Positions 1 to 5,671 of a stretch of 10,674 bases of DNA are shown here, one piece after another. Source of the stretch: Clostridia bacterium (GTDB lineage Bacteria > Bacillota_A > Clostridia > Christensenellales > Aristaeellaceae). The DNA lies in assembly GCA_017648805.1 (NCBI GenBank), contig JAGCIC010000004.1, forward strand, positions 1 through 10,674. The letters run 5' to 3'. The notes below the pieces were generated by a model. It saw nothing but the letters and a program-made list of their open reading frames with translations. It ran no database searches and had not been told where the DNA came from. The number at the start of each line of letters is the position of its first letter. Position 1 is the stretch's first letter. The translations under genes and the position numbers were made by a program.

Positions 1-171
1 ATCCGGGTGCGGATGACCGGACCACAGTGTGTCCTCACTCAGCCGCAGTACGTCCCTCACGGTCCCGCCGTACGCCATCGCACCGATGTGCCCGTTGCCC
101 AGCGGCAGCGCTTCGTTCCAGTTACAGGCTTCCTGGCGGTACCATAAACGGTCGTTGCAATTTGATTCCAT
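1..171 (-). CDS. GH95 family glycoside hydrolase, N-terminal fragment (gene runs off the left edge)
   Basis: Translating the minus strand from the ATG at 171 gives 57 residues with no stop, still open at base 1. They contain WNEALPLGNGHIGAMAYGG followed by LSEDTLWSG, which matches the N-terminal signature of glycoside hydrolase family 95. That family removes terminal alpha-1,2-L-fucose or alpha-L-galactose from oligosaccharides such as xyloglucan, pectin side chains or host glycans, and its members are usually about 700-800 residues. The catalytic residues lie further into the protein and are outside the window, so activity cannot be judged. The start is supported by a strong ribosome site (GAGGTGGAG, 175-183) and a well-formed promoter upstream. 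No signal peptide precedes the domain, so the enzyme probably works in the cytoplasm on imported oligosaccharides. The family call is firm for so short a fragment; the exact sugar is unknown. Confidence 0.85.
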   Translation of the reverse strand, partial: MESNCNDRLWYRQEACNWNEALPLGNGHIGAMAYGGTVRDVLRLSEDTLWSGHPHPD

Positions 172-204
172 ACACTCCACCTCAGCAGTTTTTTCCAAAA
201 AATA

Positions 205-233
205 ATAATAACGCCGCAGCAGGAACGTGTCAA
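205..233 (-). promoter_or_regulatory. Sigma-A type promoter of the GH95 gene
   Basis: On the minus strand a perfect -35 box TTGACA (228-233) is followed after 17 bases by TATTAT (205-210). Transcription would start near 198, giving a leader of about 27 bases that carries the GH95 ribosome site. Box sequences and spacing are seen directly; activity is inferred. Confidence 0.85.
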
Positions 234-240
234 GCGTTCC
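222..240. promoter_or_regulatory. Operator-like dyad over the -35 box of the GH95 promoter
   Basis: The inverted repeat GGAACG-N7-CGTTCC is perfect over six bases per arm. Its seven-base centre (228-234) contains the whole -35 hexamer of the GH95 promoter. A protein bound here would block polymerase, so repression of the GH95 gene is the simplest reading. The repeat also lies upstream of the divergent methyltransferase promoter, outside its -35 box. No regulator gene is visible in the window, so the binding protein is unknown. Confidence 0.5.
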
Positions 241-258
241 GTGGGATATTATGCGGAC

Positions 259-287
259 TTGCTCCGGAGCGGCAAAAAGCGTATAAT
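259..287 (+). promoter_or_regulatory. Sigma-A type promoter of the RNA methyltransferase gene
   Basis: TTGCTC (259-264) and a perfect TATAAT (282-287) are separated by 17 bases. The start point would fall near 294, leaving a leader of roughly 27 bases before the ATG at 321. A 10-base palindrome GCTCCGGAGC (261-270) overlaps the -35 box; with no spacer it may be chance. Confidence 0.8.
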
Positions 288-320
288 CTAACAGATCACA
301 GGTAGAAACGGGACGGAAAC

Positions 321-1109
321 ATGATTATAAGCGACATAGACATATCGGCTCCGGAACTCAGAGCATACTGCGGCCTGACGCAAAAACAGGCGCTGGGAGA
401 AGGCGTATTCATAGCCGAAAGCGTGAACGTGATACAAAGCGCGCTGGACGCGGGCATAAAGCCCCTGAGCCTGCTGTGCGAAAGGCGCCACGCCGAGGGA
501 AAGGCGGCCGGGCTTATTCGGCGCCTGGGAGATGTGCCGGTATATACGCCGAGGGACGGTGAAATACAAAAACTTACGGGCTACGAGCTGTCCCGGGGAG
601 TGCTGTGCGAGATGGAACGCCCGCAGCCGATGACTGCAGGGCAGGCTCTGGCGGGAGCGCAGGCCTGCGCGGTTATGGAAGACGTGAGGGACGAGACCAA
701 CCTGGGTGCGATCTTCCGCAGCGCGGCAGCGCTGGGGATGGACGCGGTGATACTCTGCGGAGGCTGCTCGGACCCGCTGAGCCGTCGGGCAGCCAGGGTG
801 AGCACGGGGGCGGTATTCCGCCTGCCCTGGGCACGGCTGTCCGCGCTAAATGAAGGCGGCGCGGGAGAACTCAAACGCCTGGGCTTCACGTTGTGCGCGC
901 TGGCATTGACCGACAGTTCGGAGGAGCCGGACGCGCTCGGACGGATCACCAGACCCGCCGTCGTGCTGGGCAACGAAGGGGAAGGGCTCAGCCGGGAGGC
1001 GGTAGCCTGCTGCGATTTGACGGTGCGCATACCGATGCGCCGGGGAGTGGACTCGCTGAACGTGTCCGCCGCGGCGGCCATAGCGTTCTGGGAAGCGGGG
1101 ATACGGTGA
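321..1109 (+). CDS. TrmH/SpoU-type RNA 2'-O-ribose methyltransferase
   Basis: This 262-residue protein belongs to the SPOUT superfamily, which methylates ribose 2'-OH groups in tRNA or rRNA with S-adenosylmethionine through a knotted fold. All three family motifs are visible. Motif 1 is NLGAIFRSAAALG (about 127-139), with the key Asn and Arg. Motif 2 is VLGNEGEGLS (215-224). Motif 3 is IPMRRGVDSLNVSAAAAI (237-254). The SDPLSRRAARVSTGAVF stretch (150-166) is typical of the group. Residues 1 to about 100 form the N-terminal RNA-binding part, including the usual FIAES segment. Length is normal. The target nucleotide cannot be read from sequence. Just before the motif 1 Asn, the usual Asp-Pro pair is replaced by Asp-Glu-Thr, a mild variation. 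The gene has its own promoter, only a weak ribosome site (GGGACGG, 310-316), and converges on the nucleoside phosphorylase gene with 16 bases between stop codons. It is probably a housekeeping neighbour unrelated to the glycan genes. Confidence 0.92.
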   Translation: MIISDIDISAPELRAYCGLTQKQALGEGVFIAESVNVIQSALDAGIKPLSLLCERRHAEGKAAGLIRRLGDVPVYTPRDGEIQKLTGYELSRGVLCEMERPQPMTAGQALAGAQACAVMEDVRDETNLGAIFRSAAALGMDAVILCGGCSDPLSRRAARVSTGAVFRLPWARLSALNEGGAGELKRLGFTLCALALTDSSEEPDALGRITRPAVVLGNEGEGLSREAVACCDLTVRIPMRRGVDSLNVSAAAAIAFWEAGIR

Positions 1110-1125
1110 TAAACCGCCGCGCGTA

Positions 1126-1890
1126 TCACAAGCCTGTAACGTACTCCGCCAGCGCGAGGGCGATCTCAAAATGTCCGGAATCGTGCTGCGTATGCTTGAT
1201 CTGATCTTTTTCTCTCCTCTGAGTCCATTCCGGAGCGTCAAGCAGATCGCCGCCGGTAAAAAACATATACAGTTCAAGACCCCTGAAATCGCACACCGCC
1301 TGCACGGCGGCCCCTTCCATTTCCACTGAGATACATCCGTCCGCCTTGCGTTTTTCGAAATTGCCTAGTGTTTCGCGGTAGAATGCGTCGGTAGTCCAGG
1401 TCTTGCCCAAAACATAGGGGAGTCCGTTTTCCCGCATGAACGAAGCGACCTTGCCGGAGTTTCTGACGGTTATGTAATCGGAGGCAGGCGCGTAATGGTA
1501 GGACGTGCCTTCGTCCCGGTACGCTTCTGTGGGTATCATGACCTTTCCCCGGGCGATGTCCTTGTTTAAACAGCCGGCGCCGCCGAATAGTATCACCTTG
1601 CCGGTGCTCAGGACCGATGATAATTCTTCCACGGTCGCCGCGCATGCCGGAGCACCTACCCATGTCCTGAAGAAACCGAGTTTCCTGCCGTGGTATTCCA
1701 TGAGGTAAACGGGCGTGGAGCCGTGCGCCATGAACAGATCCCCGGCCTTTTCACATTCGTAGTTCCCGGTCACATACTTTTCTATCACGTGAGAGAAAGT
1801 CATAATCACGGCGTCCGCTTTCGGAGCGCTTTCATTTTTCTGCGGGTTGATCTTCGCGGGCGATGTGCTGTCGAATGAATCCGTTATCAT
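1126..1890 (-). CDS. Nucleoside phosphorylase family protein (uridine phosphorylase-like)
   Basis: The 254-residue product fits the PNP/UDP phosphorylase family in length and motifs. These enzymes split nucleosides with phosphate into a base and ribose-1-phosphate, in the cytoplasm. Visible signatures are the Gly-rich LFGGAGCLN segment (about 101-109), expected near the phosphate site, TTDAFYRE (166-173), and SVEMEGAAVQAVCDFRG (188-204), which contains the Glu-Met-Glu segment that contacts the ribose. An Asp further on (FFTGGDLLDAP, about 220-230) is placed like the base-contacting Asp, but substrate choice between uridine, purine nucleosides or other compounds is not decidable. The first ATG (1888-1890) is preferred over Met30 because AGAGGAA (1898-1904) sits at good distance. 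It follows the HAD-like gene after 16 bases and is surely co-transcribed. Together they could serve nucleoside or sugar-phosphate salvage; that link is inference. Confidence 0.87.
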   Translation of the reverse strand: MITDSFDSTSPAKINPQKNESAPKADAVIMTFSHVIEKYVTGNYECEKAGDLFMAHGSTPVYLMEYHGRKLGFFRTWVGAPACAATVEELSSVLSTGKVILFGGAGCLNKDIARGKVMIPTEAYRDEGTSYHYAPASDYITVRNSGKVASFMRENGLPYVLGKTWTTDAFYRETLGNFEKRKADGCISVEMEGAAVQAVCDFRGLELYMFFTGGDLLDAPEWTQRREKDQIKHTQHDSGHFEIALALAEYVTGL

Positions 1891-1906
1891 AAAGCTGTTC
1901 CTCTGT

Positions 1907-2563
1907 TTACAGGTATTTCAGTATCTCACAAAGACTGTTTACGGTGTGATCGGGAGTTTCCTCCGCGCGGACAGGCTCCGCCGATGCGGAGACGCCCTTT
2001 CTGATGCGTATGGTGCGCATGCCCAGCCGTTTCGCGGGGCGGATATCGTTGTCCAAACGGTCGCCCACCATGACTGCGTTTTCCGGCCTGCAGTCTGCCA
2101 GTTTAAGCGCCCGCAGGAATATCTCCGGGTCCGGCTTGGCGATGCCCGTTTCGGCGGAGGCGACTGTCACCGAAAAATACTTTCCAATCCCCCAGCCGTC
2201 GAGACGCGCTTTCGCGCCGGGGACCTGGTTGGCGATTATGCCGAGCATGTAACCCTTGCCGCGCAGCGCCAAAAGGGTGGATTCGCAGTCCTCAAAGGGC
2301 ACTTCGTCCTCGCTGTGCCAGGGCGTTTTGCTCAGACCAAAGTGTTCGATCGCCTTTTTGTCCCCGTCAAACCCGGCCTCTGCAAATTCTTTGCGCTTTT
2401 CGATGAACCGGCCGAAGGATACGCAGGTGCCCAGGATCATATCGCTGATGCGGTGGGCATCGGCTTTTTCCTCGTCTACCAGCGTCGAGCCGATGTCGAA
2501 GAAGACCCAGAGGACGGGGCTGTCAGACCGGGGTTCTGATCCACTGTATTCGGGTCGGTCCAT
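1907..2563 (-). CDS. HAD-like protein with altered catalytic motifs
   Basis: The 218-residue protein has the layout of a subfamily I haloacid dehalogenase-like hydrolase: a Rossmann core with a helical cap at about 35-95. Motif I reads FFDIGSTLVD: the nucleophile Asp23 is present, but the second Asp two residues on, normally the general acid/base, is Gly25. Motif II, normally ending in Ser or Thr, reads IIANQ, with Ala111 at the expected position. Motif III (GIAKPDPEIF, Lys143) and motif IV (VMVGDRLDND, Asp168) are intact. The protein may therefore be a poor phosphatase, use another acid/base, or have a non-catalytic role. The ATG at 2563 has GAGGA at good spacing. The gene lies 77 bases after the ATPase gene, with a stable hairpin between, and 16 bases before the nucleoside phosphorylase gene. 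The fold is confident; the substrate is not. Confidence 0.85.
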   Translation of the reverse strand: MDRPEYSGSEPRSDSPVLWVFFDIGSTLVDEEKADAHRISDMILGTCVSFGRFIEKRKEFAEAGFDGDKKAIEHFGLSKTPWHSEDEVPFEDCESTLLALRGKGYMLGIIANQVPGAKARLDGWGIGKYFSVTVASAETGIAKPDPEIFLRALKLADCRPENAVMVGDRLDNDIRPAKRLGMRTIRIRKGVSASAEPVRAEETPDHTVNSLCEILKYL

Positions 2564-2592
2564 ATTTTGTCCTCAAAAGAAGTATTTATGGC

Positions 2593-2623
2593 GCTGCCGC
2601 ATCCGTAAGGCGGATGCGGCAGC
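2593..2623 (-). terminator. Strong stem-loop after the ABC ATPase gene (terminator or mRNA 3'-end hairpin)
   Basis: A perfect 13-base-pair stem (2593-2605 with 2611-2623) closes a five-base loop. On the minus strand it lies 17 bases past the ATPase stop. The bases that follow are only moderately U-rich (a run ending in CTTCTTTTG), so termination may be partial. No promoter fits in the 29 bases left before the HAD-like gene, so read-through is probably how that gene is expressed. Confidence 0.65.
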
Positions 2624-2640
2624 ACTTTCGTGTGCCGGAT

Positions 2641-3756
2641 TTATTGTTCCGTGAATACTATCTTTCCGGAACCCGCGGCTTTCTGGGTCGCCCGGTCGAA
2701 CAGCATTATGTCGCTGCCCACTATATCCATGCGCACGCAGGAGTCCACATCATAGTCCACCGAGCCGAACACCACGCTGGTGAGCATCGTGTCGCCACAG
2801 CTGGCTTTTACGGTGGTCTCCATGCCGGCAGGCAGGGTGGAGTAGATATTGGCCTCCAGCGCGCCGCCTGCGCTTATGGGCAGGAATTCGGGCCGTACGC
2901 CCAGAATGGCGTCTTCACCCACTTCGCCCGCGTCAGAGGTCTCAAATGTTGCCTCCCGGCCCAGGAAGCCGAGACGCAGGCCGTTTTGCCTGCGGCCAAG
3001 CACCTTGGCGGGGATGAAGTTCATGGTGGGATTGCCCACGAAGCCCGCCACGAAAGTGTTGGCCGGGCGGTTGTAGATCTCAAGAGGCGGCGCGTACTGT
3101 TGCAGCACGCCGGTCTCCATCAGGCAGACCCGGGTGGACAAAGTCATGGCTTCCAACTGGTCGTGGGTCACATAAACGAAGGTGGAGTTGGTATCCGTGT
3201 GCAGGCGCTTCAGTTCCGTACGCATCTCGCCCCTCAGCTTGGCGTCCAGGTTGGAAAGAGGCTCGTCCATGAACAGCACGCGGGGGCTGGGGGCCAGCGT
3301 GCGGGCGATGGCCACCCTTTGCTGCTGGCCGCCGGAGAGCTCGGCGGGGTAGCGCTTCACGAACTGCTCGATCTTGAGCAGTCTGAGCATCTCCTGCACC
3401 CGCTCCTGTATGCGCTTTTTGTCCCACTTGAGCATTTCCAGGCCGAAGGCGATGTTCTGGTACACCGTCATGTGGGGCCACAGCGCGTAGTTCTGGAACA
3501 GGAATCCGATGTCGCGCTTGTTGGGAGGCAGGTTGATGCCCTTTTCCGAATCGTACACCGGCTTTCCGTCAATGAGTATGCGGCCAGAGGTGGGGGTCTC
3601 CAGCCCCGCGATCATTCTAAGCGTTGTGGTCTTGCCGCAGCCGGAGGGTCCAAGGAGCGTAACGAAGCCCCGGTCCTCTATGACCAGGTTCAGGTCGTCC
3701 ACGGCGACGAACTTGTCGAAGCGTTTGTTTATGTGTTCAAGTATGATCTGCGGCAT
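2641..3756 (-). CDS. ABC importer ATP-binding protein, FbpC/PotA type
   Basis: The 371-residue ATPase would power import through the permease encoded just upstream. It has Walker A GPSGCGKTT (36-44), the Q-loop in FLFQNYAL (Gln88), signature LSGGQQQRVAIA (140-151), Walker B RVLFMDEP (159-166) and H-loop YVTHDQ (His198). After about residue 235 there is an extra C-terminal TOBE-like domain with GVRPEFLPI (286-294), as in the iron, polyamine and sugar importer ATPases (CysA/PotA/FbpC/UgpC group). Length is normal for that group. Translation is coupled to the permease: the site GGAGGT (3764-3769) encodes the end of the permease, whose stop lies four bases before this ATG. The gene is third in the order binding protein, permease, ATPase, as in fbpABC-type operons. 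It acts at the inner face of the membrane. ATPase function is near certain; cargo is unknown. Confidence 0.95.
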   Translation of the reverse strand: MPQIILEHINKRFDKFVAVDDLNLVIEDRGFVTLLGPSGCGKTTTLRMIAGLETPTSGRILIDGKPVYDSEKGINLPPNKRDIGFLFQNYALWPHMTVYQNIAFGLEMLKWDKKRIQERVQEMLRLLKIEQFVKRYPAELSGGQQQRVAIARTLAPSPRVLFMDEPLSNLDAKLRGEMRTELKRLHTDTNSTFVYVTHDQLEAMTLSTRVCLMETGVLQQYAPPLEIYNRPANTFVAGFVGNPTMNFIPAKVLGRRQNGLRLGFLGREATFETSDAGEVGEDAILGVRPEFLPISAGGALEANIYSTLPAGMETTVKASCGDTMLTSVVFGSVDYDVDSCVRMDIVGSDIMLFDRATQKAAGSGKIVFTEQ

Positions 3757-3760
3757 GTGC

Positions 3761-5584
3761 TTAACCTCCGATTCCCTTGTCGAATGACGCGCCGGTCAGT
3801 TTGTTTACCAGCGAGTTGATGCCAATTATTATCAGTATGATCAGCAGTGTCACCGCGCTGCCGTACTGGGAGTAGCCCGTCTCGTTAAATGAGAACAGCA
3901 TGGTGGTGAGCAGGTAGCGCGGATACGGTACCAGCAGTGTAAACAGCGCCACCTCGCGCATGACGTTTATCACGGGCAGCAGATAGCCGGAAATGATGGC
4001 GCTCTTCTGTATGGGGAACAGTATGCGCGCCATGCGTGTGACCCAGGGCACGCCGAAAATGGTGGCGGCTTCCTCGATCTCCGGGGAGATCTGCATCATG
4101 GAGTTCACGCCGGAACGGGAGGCGAAAGGCAGGAACTTGACGCCCGCCACCAGACCCAGCAGGAAGAAGGAACCGTACATCCACTTGAAGCCGCCGCTGG
4201 TAGCTACCGCGAGGTAGATCGTTCCGAAGGCCATGGCGGGCATCAGGTAGGGGAAGAATGCCAGGTTTTCAACTGCCCGGGACAGGAAACTGCCCCTTCT
4301 GCGCACGCATGCGTAGCCTATCAGCATTCCGCAGGTACCCACCACCATGCTGACCGCCAGCGCCAGGCCCACCTGCCGGGCGAGTCCCGCCCACATTGTG
4401 GAATTGATGAGTATGCCGCTGGGCATGCCTGTTTCAAACTGGGAGGCTTCCGTGCCGATCCAGAAGTTGAGGGTCATGTTGGAAAGTGAGTAGTTGCCGG
4501 GCTGGCGAATCACGCTCTCCAGCGCGAAGGACACCAGAGGCATTATGGCGAAGAACAGCGTAAGGAATATCAACAGCGCCGAAATGGGCCAGTTGGCCTT
4601 TTTGAGCTTGACCAGGGACACCTGGCCGCTTTTGCCGGTAACGGTGGTAAAGCTCTTGCGCTTGCCGGTAAAGTACTGGTTCACGCCCAGTATGATCGTA
4701 CCCAGCAGTATGGAGATAAATGCGATAATGTAGCCCTGCCCCTCGTAGCCCGCCTGTATGAGGGCGCGCATCTTGGTGGAGAGGGTGAAGGTGCGGGTGG
4801 CAGAACCCAGGAACACCGGCACCGTGTAGCTGGCAAAGCCGGAGGAGAAGATGAGCAGGAAGGTGGACAGCACCGCGGGCATGATTATCGGCACCGTCAC
4901 CCGGCGGATTATAGTGAACCTGTTGGCTTTGAGTATCGTGGCGCTTTCCTCAAGAGTGGCGTCCATGTTTTTGAGTATGCCGCCTATGAGCAGGTAGGCG
5001 AAGGGGGAGTAGTGCAGGCCGATCACCACTATCATCGGGAACAGGCCGAACACGAACCATTCGGGCAAGCATATTCCGAACAGCGATTCCACCATGCCTA
5101 CCACGCCGCCGCCCACTTTGCTGTTCTGGAACATGTTGGTCCAGAACAGAGCCAGTGTCCAGGCGGGCATCATGTAGGGGAACACGAATACGGCGGAAAT
5201 GAACTTTTTGCATTTAAGGTCGGAGCGGGTCACGAACCAGGCGACCGTGCCGCCTATAAGTATACCAAGCAGCCCGGCGCCGCAGGCGACTATCAGGGAA
5301 TTGAGCAGCGGGACCCAGAAATTGGCCCTGCCCCATTCGTAATCCCTGAAAAGCATCTCGAAGTGATTCAGCGTGAGGCTGCCCACCTTGAGGCGCAGCA
5401 GCTTTCTCTCCGTGCCCGCGTGCACCTTGAACATATTGGTGAGCATGGTCACCATGGGCGCCAGCGAAAGCGCCGCCAGCACCGCCAGGAAGAACAGCAA
5501 AATCAGGTTGGCGGGCTTGGAAAAGAACGCCTTCGCCCTGAAATACAGGGGTTCGCGCCTCAGATCCTGCCGGATCTCTTTCAT
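3761..5584 (-). CDS. ABC importer permease, two fused membrane halves (ferric FbpB/AfuB-like)
   Basis: The 607-residue membrane protein contains two consecutive binding-protein-dependent permease domains, an arrangement typical of FbpB/AfuB-type iron importers and some relatives. Hydrophobic segments are evident at about 27-47, 93-118, 129-148, 181-203, 232-254, 285-302, 332-355, 402-424, 440-462, 470-486, 528-552 and 577-593, roughly six per half. The second half has a canonical EAA coupling motif, EEAATIFGVPWVTRMARILF (504-523). The matching loop in the first half (LEESATILKANRFTIIRRV, 211-229) lacks the usual glycine, so the two halves may contact the ATPases unequally. The ATG at 5584 has a strong site GGGAGGG (5592-5598). 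The gene is separated from the binding-protein gene by 87 bases holding a terminator-like hairpin. It forms the transmembrane channel with both half-sites in one chain. Cargo cannot be deduced from the sequence. Confidence 0.93.
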   Translation of the reverse strand: MKEIRQDLRREPLYFRAKAFFSKPANLILLFFLAVLAALSLAPMVTMLTNMFKVHAGTERKLLRLKVGSLTLNHFEMLFRDYEWGRANFWVPLLNSLIVACGAGLLGILIGGTVAWFVTRSDLKCKKFISAVFVFPYMMPAWTLALFWTNMFQNSKVGGGVVGMVESLFGICLPEWFVFGLFPMIVVIGLHYSPFAYLLIGGILKNMDATLEESATILKANRFTIIRRVTVPIIMPAVLSTFLLIFSSGFASYTVPVFLGSATRTFTLSTKMRALIQAGYEGQGYIIAFISILLGTIILGVNQYFTGKRKSFTTVTGKSGQVSLVKLKKANWPISALLIFLTLFFAIMPLVSFALESVIRQPGNYSLSNMTLNFWIGTEASQFETGMPSGILINSTMWAGLARQVGLALAVSMVVGTCGMLIGYACVRRRGSFLSRAVENLAFFPYLMPAMAFGTIYLAVATSGGFKWMYGSFFLLGLVAGVKFLPFASRSGVNSMMQISPEIEEAATIFGVPWVTRMARILFPIQKSAIISGYLLPVINVMREVALFTLLVPYPRYLLTTMLFSFNETGYSQYGSAVTLLIILIIIGINSLVNKLTGASFDKGIGG

Positions 5585-5600
5585 AAGTTTACCCTCCCGG

Positions 5601-5626
5601 ACCGCCGATAATCAGACAGCGGCGGT
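5601..5626 (-). other. Small stem-loop beside the permease ribosome site
   Basis: Arms ACCGCCG (5601-5607) and CGGCGGT (5620-5626) are perfectly complementary across a 12-base loop. In the minus-strand transcript this hairpin ends two bases before the permease Shine-Dalgarno site (5592-5598). It could influence ribosome access or protect the processed mRNA end. Seven pairs in a GC-rich genome could also be chance. Confidence 0.35.
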
Positions 5627-5662
5627 AAAATAATAACGGCGGGGGCACATGACCCCCGCCGT
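5627..5662 (-). terminator. Intercistronic terminator/attenuator between binding protein and permease
   Basis: A perfect 10-base-pair GC-rich stem (5636-5645 with 5653-5662, seven-base loop) begins 9 bases past the binding-protein stop codon. On the minus strand it is followed at once by a U-rich run (TATTATTTTA, 5626-5635). This is the form of an intrinsic terminator, yet the permease and ATPase lie downstream without a visible promoter of their own. Partial termination or 3'-end protection would make more binding protein than permease and ATPase, as is common for importers. Confidence 0.75.
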
Positions 5663-5671
5663 ATGCAATGC

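Noticed and set aside
27..305. Plus-strand open frame at the left edge
   Set aside because: It is antisense to the GH95 N-terminus and then runs through the divergent promoter region; Arg/Pro/Ser-rich with no ribosome site.
1066..1082. GC-rich palindrome CCGCCGCGGCGG near the end of the methyltransferase gene
   Set aside because: It lies within coding sequence for a run of alanines, has no loop and no U run; no terminator is visible in the 16-base gap between the convergent genes.
2614..3819. Long plus-strand open frame opposite the ABC ATPase
   Set aside because: It lies antisense to a gene with complete ABC motifs and its translation is rich in His, Gly and Val with no domain; it is a by-product of GC-rich codon use.
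5601..5645. Antiterminator pairing between 5601-5607 and the first arm of the 5636-5662 hairpin
   Set aside because: The competing arm is transcribed only after the terminator and its U run, so it could not prevent termination.
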